Assembly (NCBI GenBank): GCA_903838675.1
Contig: CAILZI010000181.1
Span: 1 to 64,000, forward strand
Source: an uncultured Verrucomicrobiota bacterium
GTDB lineage: Bacteria > Verrucomicrobiota > Verrucomicrobiia > Verrucomicrobiales > Verrucomicrobiaceae
Reading direction: 5' to 3'
DNA length: 64,000 nucleotides
The translations under genes and the position numbers were made by a program. The notes below the pieces were generated by a model. It saw only the letters and a list, made by a program, of their open reading frames with translations, searched no databases and was not told the origin of the DNA. This document shows, one piece after another, positions 41,801 to 50,584 of this stretch; within the stretch, counting starts at the first letter, position 1; each line of letters starts with the position of its first letter.

Positions 41801-44800
41801 GGCCGGGAGCTTGCTCAATGTCGCGGGCGGGCTGGTGGCAGACAGAGCCTTCACGTATGGCAATGGGGGCTCCCTCTCCATACAAGCAGGAAATGATCCG
41901 ATTTTCACCTCGCTGACAGGCGGCCACCTGAGCCTAGCAGGAAGTCTGCAGGGGTTTTCCGGGGCCTCAGGCGGCTCACTCACGTTGCAAGCTCCCGTCA
42001 TTCAAGTCGGGGGCACGGCCACGTATGCTGGAACACTGCTGTTACAGCCCGACTTTTTCAGCGCGGGCGGTTTCAGCCAGTTCACCTTGAGCGGACTGGG
42101 GCTGGACATCACCCCACCCGGCGGCGGTACACTCGTTTCTGCCCCGGGGGTAATCATTGCACCGGGAACCCTCCTGCAGCCGGTCGTCAGCACTCTGACC
42201 GCCAATTCTATCACGGTGGGAACTACCAGTTCGATCGCCCTGAGCACGACCGTCCTGCCCGAAGGATATCGCAGCCCGGTCAATCTGACCTTCCTGGCGA
42301 AAGGCATCAACGGCACGCTTGACAATCAGCTTAAAATTCGTGGCAACATCACTGTGGGTGCTGGCTCACAGATCACCACGGATGCCCTTGGGTCCGTGAA
42401 CCTTCAGGCACAAACCATTGACATTCAGGGGCAGATCTCAGCGCCTGCTGGCACAGTGTCGATCAAAGGTGCGGGGCAATACCCGGACCTTAGCGTACCA
42501 GTGACTGGTTTCGCGACGGTGCATCTGGGTGCGGGCAGTGAGATCTCGACCGCAGGAAAGACGGTTTATATGAATGACCCCTTTAACCGAAGGACCGGGA
42601 CAGTCTATGCCGGGGGCAGCATCCTGGTGTCTGGCAACATCGTGGCAGACACGGGTGCCGTCCTCAATGTTTCAGGCACCAGTGCCGTGCTGGATTTGAC
42701 CCCACAACAGGCCGGAATGAGCCTAGCCAGCCTCAATTCTATCTCGCAGGCATTGAGCGCGTCTTATTCAGTGCCCACGCAGGTGAACAGCAATGGCGGA
42801 ACCATCACGCTCAAGGGGGGGGAGTTTTTGTTCTCCAATGCCACTCTGATGGGAAATGCGGGAGGCACGACGGCCCAAGGGGGCAGTCTGATCGTCTCGT
42901 CAGGGCATTTCCTCCCGCCGGGGGCATCTGTTGATGACAAGGACATCAGTCTGCAGGTGGCTCAGGATATGTCTGCTTTTAGCCAGCCGGTCTTTGGTGC
43001 AGGAACAGTGCTGGGCCAGAGCCTCGTGGCCACAGGCGGAGCCGCCATCACGGCACAGGGTTATTTTGGCGCCAATTCATTCCAGAACGGCGGCTTCGAT
43101 TCGCTGACACTCTCGGGCAATGTGCAGTTTAACGGAGCGGTCAATCTGACTGCCAATGGTGCCCTGCACATCGCCGACGGTGGCGTTCTGGGTGCAGATG
43201 CCCTTGTGAGCCTGACTGCGCCTTATGTGGCCCTGGGACGTCCGCTGATGGTGCCGTCGCTAGATGCGCTGCTGCTCGATCCTTTTCAGGTGAATACGCC
43301 TGGCTTAAATACTGTCGCCAGCAACTTTGGTCCTTCATTTGGCACTGGCAGCCTGGTGGTGACTGCTGATTTGATTGAGACAGGATTCCTCTCTCTGCAA
43401 AACATCGGCAGTGCCAGCCTGACAGCGCGGCAGGATCTGCGTGGGAATGGTTATGTTGATATCGCTGGAGCTCTCACCATCACCGCCGGCCAGGTGTACC
43501 CCACGACCGCGTCCACCTTTACCATCACAGCGTACGACTATACTTCAGGCGGCAGTGCGCATAACGGTTCGGTGACAATCCTGTCCTCTGGCCTCACGCC
43601 GCAGTTCCCGTTGTCTGGCGGCGGAAGGCTGAGCATCTTTGCCTCTACCATCACGCAGGGAGGCACACTGCGGGCCCCATTGGGAACCATCACGCTTGGA
43701 TGGGACGGCAGTGGCACGGCCCCCGTGGGCAAGGTGAGCAACGTGGCAGTGCCGGTGACGCAGCAGATCACTTTGAAGAGCTCCAGCACCACTTCGGTAT
43801 CTGCGATTGATCCCCTGACGGGAGCGGGAGTGCAAATCCCCTATGGGATCATATTGAACGGCACCTCATGGATTGACCCCACCGGTTTTGACATCACTAC
43901 TATCGGAGCACCGGATAAATCCATTTTGATTTCGTCGGTCAATCTCAGCACTGAAGCGGGCTCTGCCATCGACATCCGCGGCGGGGGCAACCTTTTTGGT
44001 TATCAATGGGTCACAGGCAATGGTGGAACGGTGGACATCCTGGCCTCCACGAGCTCTTTTGCCATCATTCCCGGCTTTTCATCTGTGGCAGCCCCGTTCA
44101 GCCCTTATGCAGCCGCTGACAAACTGGCTACGACCGACCAGAATGGCAACAAGGTCTATGACCTGGGTTATGCCAATGCCAGCCTGAAGGTGGGAGACAA
44201 GATCTACCTCAACGCCAGCGCCCTCAATGCCGCAGGAAGCTACACACTGCTACCTGCCCGCTATGCCTTGCTGCCAGGGGCGCTGCTGATCACCCCCAGC
44301 AATGGAACGCCGACGGATTCTCTGGTAAAACCCGGCGGTGCGGCGCTGACCAGCGGCTATGTGTTCAACGGCTTGAACCCGGCGGTCTCCGGCACGCTGT
44401 TCCAGCAGTTTGAAGTGGCTCCGCAGAGTGTCGTCAACGTGCGGGCGCAGTATAACCAGTTTGAGGCCACCAGTTTCCTTCCTTCCCAGCAGCAAAGCCT
44501 GAACCAGACTGTAACACGCACCCCGTATGACGCAGGTTATGTGCTGCTTTCAGCCCAGCAGAGCATGCAGATCGCGGGCGGTGTGCAAGCAGCAGGATAC
44601 TCGACGGGCATAGGTGGACGAGTGGACATCAACAGCCCCCTCGACATCGTCCTGGCATTGTCGGCCGACATGGCCTCCCTCAATGCGCTTAATCAGTCCA
44701 GCTCAACGAAAAAACTGATTCTGGACACCAGCTTGCTGGATGGCTGGAATGCCGGCAGTCTGCTCGTCGGCGGCCGCCGCAGCTTTGGAACCAATTCGAC

Positions 44801-47800
44801 CACGATCAGCGTCAGCACCAACAATCTGACTCTGAACGCGGGGGCTGCGCTGAGTGGATCCGAGGTGATTTTGATGGCGAACCAGGCGCTGACACTGGCT
44901 GCCAACAGCAGCGTGACACAATCTGGAACGCAGAGCACTGCCGATTCTCTGGTGATCAACGGCAATGGTTCGCTGGTACGAGTGAGCGGAGTGGCGACGG
45001 CGCAGACCTCCCGCACCGGAGTGACAAGTTCGCTGCTTCCGCAGCTGAATGTGGGTGCAGGCGTCACCATCTCCGGCCAAAGCATCACGCTGGACTCCAG
45101 CAACAGCACCACGCTGAACAGCACCACTGTTTTGAGCGGCCAGGCCATCAACCTCAACAGCGGACGCATTTCGTTGCTGATGACCAATCCGGGTTCGTTG
45201 CAAACCAGTGGCAGCCTTGTGCTGAGCGGATTATCGCTGGCCAGTCTGCAGACCACCAGTTCACTCTCGCTGACAAGCTACAGCTCGATTGACCTTTACG
45301 GAGACACGAGTGGCAGCAGTGGCAGCACGCTGACTTTCACGGGAAATCTGGCGCTGCATGCGGGGGAAATCCGTGGAGTCAATACTTCTGGTGGAACCGT
45401 GAACCTGTCTGCCCAGTCTCTGCTGCTGGACAATAGCGCGAGTGGGACGGTGGCAACCCCAGGAGGGAAGTCAGGGAATCTCAATCTGTCGGCGGCAAAA
45501 ATCACCATCGGCCAGAATACAATGACGGTGAATCAGTTTACGAACGTGACGTTGAATGCCACCAATGGCATCCTCATGCAGGGCAGCGGAGCTTTCATCA
45601 CCCAGGGAGATCTGACTGCGGTGACGCCGTTTTTTTCCGCTTCGAGCAATGCGACTCAAAATCTGGCGGCGGGCGGAGTCTTGACGCTATCGTCTCCAGT
45701 CGGATCCTCTGCACAGCCCACTACTCTGGGGCTGGGGGCGCAGCTGACCCTGACAGGCTCCAGCATTGTAGAAAACACGAGTATTTACCTGCCGAGCGGC
45801 CTGATCACACTGCATGCGCTCACGGGCAACATCACGGTGGGGGGGGGCCTAAACGCCAGCGGCACCGCCCAAACCTTCTTTGACGTGGTGCGTTACACGG
45901 ATGCCGGAACCGTCCAGTTGAACGCTGATCTGGGAAATGTCATCCTGAACGCAGGCAGCACGGTCAACTTGTCTGCCTCTGGCACAGCCAACGCCGGCAA
46001 CTTGGTGGTGTCAGCACCCAATGGGTCAATTACGATTCCGACAACGGGAACGTTGTATGGCCTGGCTGCGGGAACAGGCAGCAACGCCGGAGTGACGCTG
46101 GACATCAAAAGCATCGTTGCCGCGCCTTTGCTCAGTAATTATGCGACGCTCAACACGGCCCTTGTCAATGGCAGCTTCAGCAGAGCGCAGAACATCCGCC
46201 TGCGCAGCGGCAGCGTGACCATTGATGGGACCGTCAAGGCTGCAAACTACATCCTGAGCGTTGATCAGGGCTCCATCACCGTGAATGGTACGATCGATGC
46301 CTCCGGGCAGACCGGCGGGACGATTCAGCTGATTTCGAATGGCAACCTGACCTTGAGCGGGGGCTCGCTGCTGACCGTCGCGGGGCAGATCTTTAACAAC
46401 GCAGGCAAAGGCGGCTCCATCTCGCTCGAATCCGGTGCAGCGATCAATGGTGTCGTGGGCACCGGCTATGTGAATATTCTGGCCAATTCCACTCTGGATT
46501 TCACGGTGGCGTCGAAAGTGGCCGGCAATGTGACGAAGGTAGGAACGAGCGCTTTCATGGGCCAGTTCAGCGGTACGCTGCACATCCGCGCGCCGCAGAC
46601 GACGAGTTCTGATTTCATCCAAGTCGGTGCGATCCAGGGCACCTTGAAGGATCCTTCCAATATTGTGATCGAAGGGTACAAGCTCTACACCACGGCGCAG
46701 GCCAATGCGATCATTCAGGTATCCACGGGCACGACGACGTCCACTGGAGCGATCACGGGAGCGACATGGAAGGCCGCCACGCTTAAAGCGGATGCCCTTG
46801 CTTTCTTTGGGACGAGCAACGCCAATTACAATGCGATGTTCACCCGGCTGGTCAGCGGCAATGCAGGGATCATGGCGCTGGAAAACCAGCTGACGGGTGG
46901 CGTGGTGATGATCGAACCGGGCATCGAACTGGACAACACCCAGGGCAGCATAACCCTAGGTTCCAGTGATCTGTCGGTGGCGTCGTCTTCAGCGTATTTG
47001 AATGACTGGGACTTGGCCAGCTATCGTTTTGGACCGAAGGGCAGCCCAGGGGTGCTGACCATCCGTGCTGACAACAACCTGGTCTTCTACAACACCCTGA
47101 GTGATGGATTCCAGGTGCCCACCACCGGCAACGCTGCGGAACGCATGTGGCTGGCTCCGTTGATGACGCTGAGCACGCTGAAGCCTGTGAATGATCAGTC
47201 TTGGTCGTTCCGACTCGTAGCAGGGGCGGATTTCTCCGCGGCCAGTTACCGCGCGGTTCTACCTAGCAGTCTGCAGCCAATCGCTGCGGGTTCGAATGTG
47301 GCGCCAGCGCCGGCAGGCTCCCTGCTGCTTGGCAAAGACGCCTTTGATGCCATCGGTGGCAATTCCGGCGGCGACACGACGGCTCTGACTCGCCTCGCCA
47401 TCAATCCCAATGGCACCTCCTCCACCAGTAACTACAGTTATTTCCAGGTGATCCGAACCGGCACGGGTGATGTCGACATTTCCGTGGGTGGTGACGTGCG
47501 GCTGGTCAATCAGTTTGCTTCCATCTACACGGCCGGGGCGCAGGTCACGAGTGGAACGACGGTCTTTACGGCAGGGGATTTTGTGACCCCCCTCGTAACC
47601 CAGTCTTCTTCAAGTTCACCCAACCAAGGCTTTATCTTGGGATCTGTGCAGCAGCTTTATCCCGCGCAGTTCAGCATGGCTGGCGGCAATGTGACTGTCA
47701 GTGCATTGAATGACATTCTGCAAACCAAGACCGACGGGTCTGGCGACCTGCTGCTGGACTCTGAGCGCGAACTTCCCAACAACTGGCTGATGCGGCGTGA

Positions 47801-50558
47801 CTATGTCGATTCCAGCGGCAACTATGGAATCATCGCGGTTGGCAGCGGCAGCACGAGAGTCAATGACACTTCTGCGTCAGCCGCGTGGTGGGTGAACTTC
47901 AGCAATTTCTTTGACGGAGTAGGCGCCCTTGGTGGTGGCAACGTGACGCTCAAAGCCGGACACGACGTACAAAATGTGAACGCAAACACGGCGACCAATG
48001 CACGTGCGGCCAAGGGTGCGGCAACGAGCACCAACCTGCTGGAGCTTGGCGGGGGTGACCTTGTGGTGCAGGCGGGCCGCAACATCGACGGCGGTGTGTA
48101 TTATGTGGAACGCGGCACGGGCGTGCTGCAGGCAGGAGGTGCCATCACCACCAACGCGACTCGTGCGCCGACAACCGGGACGCTCTCTGGGGGCACCCCG
48201 ACACCCGATGAGGCCATGTCGGATTCGATCTACCAGGATACCTGGCTGCCAACCACATTGTTTGTCGGCAAAAGCAGCTTCAATGTGAGCGCGCGCGGAG
48301 ACGTCCTTCTGGGCCCGGTGGCCAACACGATGCTGCTGCCGCAGGGGCTGACCAACCGCACCTGGTACAAGACGTATTTCTCGACTTACAACGACAGCAG
48401 TTCCGTCACGGCAGCCTCTTTGGGGGGGGATGTCACCTTCCGCCTGACCGCGACCACGCCGCAAAACATAGGCCCGCAGCCCATACTCAGTCTCTGGATG
48501 CAGAATGAACTTCTGATGCAGAGCGGTTCCTCTGCATTCTATCTGCCCTGGCTGCGCCTGGTGGAAACGGATTCCAACCAGTTCACCACTCTCTCCGCAC
48601 TGTTTCCTGCAAACCTGCATGCCACAGCCTTTTCCGGCGACATCAATGTGGTCGGGAATCTGACTCTTGCGCCATCCGCCACAGGAAGCCTGGAGCTGCT
48701 GGCAGCAGGTGCTTTCAATGGACTGCAACCCACGGGGGTTTCCAGTGTGATCATCAGCGGCGCGGAAACGGCGCTATGGTCTTCATCCACCGTGAATCTC
48801 TCCGATGCGGACCCCAAGGCCATCCCGAGCTTCACCGCCCCGCTGTCCTACTACGGCGTCCTATTGAGCGACCCGACCCTGAACACCGCATCGAAACTTA
48901 ACAACGCACTAAATATCACGAACACGACTTTCATGAACAACCTGAACGCGTTGTTTGAAGAGACCGGTTCCACCACGGGAGCGAATGCCTCCACGCAAAG
49001 CAAGCAAACCTTGCATGCCAAAGGCATACTGCATGCGAATGATACCAAACCAGTGCTGCTGTATGCGAAAGGCGGCAGTCTTTCAGGACTCACTCTTTTC
49101 TCCGCCAAGTCAGCCGTGATCCTGGCGCAGCAAGACATCACCGATATCGCCTTCTACATTCAAAACGTGCGGAGCACCGATGTCAGCATTGTTTCCAGCG
49201 GCCGGGACATCGTGGCTTACAATGCCAACTCCGCGCTCCGCGCCCTGGCGGGCAACCTCAGCGCAGGAAACTCTCCTGCGAACAATGAAGTGGCCTTGGC
49301 TGGGGACATCCAGATCAGCGGCCCCGGCAGCCTGCAAGTCCTCACTGGCCGCAATCTTGATCTTGGAACCGGGCCCACCATTCCCCCTACCGACGGCACT
49401 GGGGTGGGCATCACCAGCATCGGCAACGGACGCAATCCTTACCTGCCCTTCGCCGGTGCGGACATCCTGCTGGCCGCAGGCATGGGCCAGCCCGCCGTAG
49501 GACTGGCGGGCACCAATGCGGACTGGACTACTTTCATCACCCAGTTTGCCACCAGCCCGGCAGGCAGCCGCTACCTCACGGAATTGGCGACGGAACTCGG
49601 CGTGCCTTCGATCAATCTGAGCGATCCCTCGCTCACGCAGGCGCAGCAGAGAGAACTAGCGCTGGCCATCTACTATCTGGTGCTGCGTGACGCAGGCCGG
49701 GACCACAACGATCCTAACAGCCCTAATGCAGGCACCTACACCGCTGGCAATGCGGCCATCGCCGCGCTGTTCCCCACGACAAGCCCTGGAAGCATCCAGA
49801 CCCAAACACGCGATGTGCGAACCAAGAGCGGTGGGAACATCAGCATCCTTGCGCCAGACGGCGGACTGCAGTTGGCCCCCATTCTTCCGGCGAGTGTCCG
49901 TACTGCACCGCCAGGCGTCATCACCGAGGATGGAGGTTCTATCTCGATCTTCGCCAACAACAGCATCAACATCGGCCAATCTCGTATCTTTACGCTCAAG
50001 GGAGGAGACATTACGATTTGGTCTTCTACGGGAGACATCGCGGCGGGTTCTTCATCCAAGACGGTGCAGTCGGCACCGCCCACGCGTGTATTGATTGACC
50101 CGCAGAGCGGCAACGTTACCACGGACCTTGCGGGTCTGGCCACGGGCGGTGGCATCGGCGTGCTAGCAACCGTGGTGGGGGTGGCGCCAGGGAATGTGGA
50201 CCTCATCGCTCCCAAGGGTGCGGTGGATGCGGGTGACGCGGGCATTCGTGCGACGGGGAATCTGAACATCGCGGCGACGATCGTGCTGAATGCGGCGAAC
50301 ATTTCTGTGGGGGGCACGAGCGCGGGCACGCCTGCGGCGGCGACGGTGGCGGCACCGAGCCTGGGTGGGCTGGCGGCGGCATCTTCGAGCGCGGCGGCGG
50401 CGACGACGGCGACTAACAACCAGGCACCGTCACAGAACCAGCCGCAGCAGGCGATGACACAGGACCAGCCTTCGATCATCACGGTGGAGGTGCTGGGCTA
50501 CGGTGGCGGGGGTGGAAATGATGATACACGACGTGGCAATGACCAGCCGGGTGAGTAA
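38856..50558 (+). CDS. Giant two-partner secretion exoprotein (TpsA, filamentous haemagglutinin family)
   Basis: 3,900 residues in one uninterrupted frame. A long export signal (PHRFSYAHVLLVHGLVLLTA) precedes the TPS domain (~120-370). Its hallmarks are INWNTFNVGSNTTVSFDQ (~168) and GQVYIINQNGIIFGGASQVD (~217), typical of haemagglutination-activity domains recognised by TpsB. The rest is a long beta-helix of Gly/Ser/Thr/Asn-rich repeats (for example VSGSTAVATSLSDY, LNVGAGVTISGQSITLDSSN). There is no C-terminal toxin. The end (~3860-3900) is an Ala/Gln-rich linker, then PSIITVEVLGYGGGGGNDDT and an acidic tip. It is probably a surface fibre for adhesion or biofilm. Confidence 0.92.
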   Translation: MKLFPLTFSKPHRFSYAHVLLVHGLVLLTALMPSRVVADMLTTNIGLGTGGVSGGTPAATAPGTASAVDTAAATAQAHAHAQDMLTRNTMALDAVNTMQQAARAAAAGANNAGANPNYAGQTLPNVPNGLGPGGLYINGTPTGANTPTQSQQNAHYIVTIQQTQQQALINWNTFNVGSNTTVSFDQSAGGADVGTWIAFNKISDPSGNPTQILGSIEAQGQVYIINQNGIIFGGASQVDTHAMVASALPLNNNLVTRGLLNNPDSQFLFSADAQPAGTNGPTPAFTPPSVPAFGKIGNVTVQAGAQITAPTSDAHVGGRVVLVGPNVTNNGTISTPDGQTILAAGMQVGFAAHTSYDASLTAEMRTLANASLRGLDVYVGDVGSYGGTATNNGLIETPRGSVVIAGSNVNQNGFIDSSTSVSYNGRIDLLANYNATPNLYYSATDTSFGPPFVYQSSASTGIVKTGAGSVMQILPEWASTDTLTGTELALKSQINIQGLGIYFGTNSVILAPNANVAISAGIWDLLMANGNTNLQFVASTGQIYMDQGATVDVSGSTAVATSLSDYIATITLRAAELADSALQRNGSLRGQTITVDLRKTGVNSDGTTWVGTPLANLNGYLNLIQRNVGQLTLAGGTVTMTAGNSVVMQPGSSVDVSSGYQDFSGGNVATTRLISSGNLVDIAAADPSVAYSGIYTGTTTILNSNWGTSSTTTGIFASNLHYEAPYSAGGNGGSLQITSPTMALDGQLVGSNIIGQQQLTAAPFLSTLALQFQSQQDVRTPQFFPSVFPTSPDISFQNGPSNQVAVGSFGLNASGAPLAFPAQRVSTVILSPDLLSGTQGFGSLSIINSNGSITVPANVTLAAAPTGSITLSGANLDVEGQLSAPGGGLNLTAYNLSPSTTAYLLTQPAVVVLPTANGLVKIGSTAVLSTAGLIVDNRTLAAAPMTLPTQVATSVNAAGVTVYTSTTQGGGIHVQGYSVEIAAGSLLNVAGGLVADRAFTYGNGGSLSIQAGNDPIFTSLTGGHLSLAGSLQGFSGASGGSLTLQAPVIQVGGTATYAGTLLLQPDFFSAGGFSQFTLSGLGLDITPPGGGTLVSAPGVIIAPGTLLQPVVSTLTANSITVGTTSSIALSTTVLPEGYRSPVNLTFLAKGINGTLDNQLKIRGNITVGAGSQITTDALGSVNLQAQTIDIQGQISAPAGTVSIKGAGQYPDLSVPVTGFATVHLGAGSEISTAGKTVYMNDPFNRRTGTVYAGGSILVSGNIVADTGAVLNVSGTSAVLDLTPQQAGMSLASLNSISQALSASYSVPTQVNSNGGTITLKGGEFLFSNATLMGNAGGTTAQGGSLIVSSGHFLPPGASVDDKDISLQVAQDMSAFSQPVFGAGTVLGQSLVATGGAAITAQGYFGANSFQNGGFDSLTLSGNVQFNGAVNLTANGALHIADGGVLGADALVSLTAPYVALGRPLMVPSLDALLLDPFQVNTPGLNTVASNFGPSFGTGSLVVTADLIETGFLSLQNIGSASLTARQDLRGNGYVDIAGALTITAGQVYPTTASTFTITAYDYTSGGSAHNGSVTILSSGLTPQFPLSGGGRLSIFASTITQGGTLRAPLGTITLGWDGSGTAPVGKVSNVAVPVTQQITLKSSSTTSVSAIDPLTGAGVQIPYGIILNGTSWIDPTGFDITTIGAPDKSILISSVNLSTEAGSAIDIRGGGNLFGYQWVTGNGGTVDILASTSSFAIIPGFSSVAAPFSPYAAADKLATTDQNGNKVYDLGYANASLKVGDKIYLNASALNAAGSYTLLPARYALLPGALLITPSNGTPTDSLVKPGGAALTSGYVFNGLNPAVSGTLFQQFEVAPQSVVNVRAQYNQFEATSFLPSQQQSLNQTVTRTPYDAGYVLLSAQQSMQIAGGVQAAGYSTGIGGRVDINSPLDIVLALSADMASLNALNQSSSTKKLILDTSLLDGWNAGSLLVGGRRSFGTNSTTISVSTNNLTLNAGAALSGSEVILMANQALTLAANSSVTQSGTQSTADSLVINGNGSLVRVSGVATAQTSRTGVTSSLLPQLNVGAGVTISGQSITLDSSNSTTLNSTTVLSGQAINLNSGRISLLMTNPGSLQTSGSLVLSGLSLASLQTTSSLSLTSYSSIDLYGDTSGSSGSTLTFTGNLALHAGEIRGVNTSGGTVNLSAQSLLLDNSASGTVATPGGKSGNLNLSAAKITIGQNTMTVNQFTNVTLNATNGILMQGSGAFITQGDLTAVTPFFSASSNATQNLAAGGVLTLSSPVGSSAQPTTLGLGAQLTLTGSSIVENTSIYLPSGLITLHALTGNITVGGGLNASGTAQTFFDVVRYTDAGTVQLNADLGNVILNAGSTVNLSASGTANAGNLVVSAPNGSITIPTTGTLYGLAAGTGSNAGVTLDIKSIVAAPLLSNYATLNTALVNGSFSRAQNIRLRSGSVTIDGTVKAANYILSVDQGSITVNGTIDASGQTGGTIQLISNGNLTLSGGSLLTVAGQIFNNAGKGGSISLESGAAINGVVGTGYVNILANSTLDFTVASKVAGNVTKVGTSAFMGQFSGTLHIRAPQTTSSDFIQVGAIQGTLKDPSNIVIEGYKLYTTAQANAIIQVSTGTTTSTGAITGATWKAATLKADALAFFGTSNANYNAMFTRLVSGNAGIMALENQLTGGVVMIEPGIELDNTQGSITLGSSDLSVASSSAYLNDWDLASYRFGPKGSPGVLTIRADNNLVFYNTLSDGFQVPTTGNAAERMWLAPLMTLSTLKPVNDQSWSFRLVAGADFSAASYRAVLPSSLQPIAAGSNVAPAPAGSLLLGKDAFDAIGGNSGGDTTALTRLAINPNGTSSTSNYSYFQVIRTGTGDVDISVGGDVRLVNQFASIYTAGAQVTSGTTVFTAGDFVTPLVTQSSSSSPNQGFILGSVQQLYPAQFSMAGGNVTVSALNDILQTKTDGSGDLLLDSERELPNNWLMRRDYVDSSGNYGIIAVGSGSTRVNDTSASAAWWVNFSNFFDGVGALGGGNVTLKAGHDVQNVNANTATNARAAKGAATSTNLLELGGGDLVVQAGRNIDGGVYYVERGTGVLQAGGAITTNATRAPTTGTLSGGTPTPDEAMSDSIYQDTWLPTTLFVGKSSFNVSARGDVLLGPVANTMLLPQGLTNRTWYKTYFSTYNDSSSVTAASLGGDVTFRLTATTPQNIGPQPILSLWMQNELLMQSGSSAFYLPWLRLVETDSNQFTTLSALFPANLHATAFSGDINVVGNLTLAPSATGSLELLAAGAFNGLQPTGVSSVIISGAETALWSSSTVNLSDADPKAIPSFTAPLSYYGVLLSDPTLNTASKLNNALNITNTTFMNNLNALFEETGSTTGANASTQSKQTLHAKGILHANDTKPVLLYAKGGSLSGLTLFSAKSAVILAQQDITDIAFYIQNVRSTDVSIVSSGRDIVAYNANSALRALAGNLSAGNSPANNEVALAGDIQISGPGSLQVLTGRNLDLGTGPTIPPTDGTGVGITSIGNGRNPYLPFAGADILLAAGMGQPAVGLAGTNADWTTFITQFATSPAGSRYLTELATELGVPSINLSDPSLTQAQQRELALAIYYLVLRDAGRDHNDPNSPNAGTYTAGNAAIAALFPTTSPGSIQTQTRDVRTKSGGNISILAPDGGLQLAPILPASVRTAPPGVITEDGGSISIFANNSINIGQSRIFTLKGGDITIWSSTGDIAAGSSSKTVQSAPPTRVLIDPQSGNVTTDLAGLATGGGIGVLATVVGVAPGNVDLIAPKGAVDAGDAGIRATGNLNIAATIVLNAANISVGGTSAGTPAAATVAAPSLGGLAAASSSAAAATTATNNQAPSQNQPQQAMTQDQPSIITVEVLGYGGGGGNDDTRRGNDQPGE

Positions 50559-50584
50559 TACTCACTGGCAACCCAAGCTCGACG

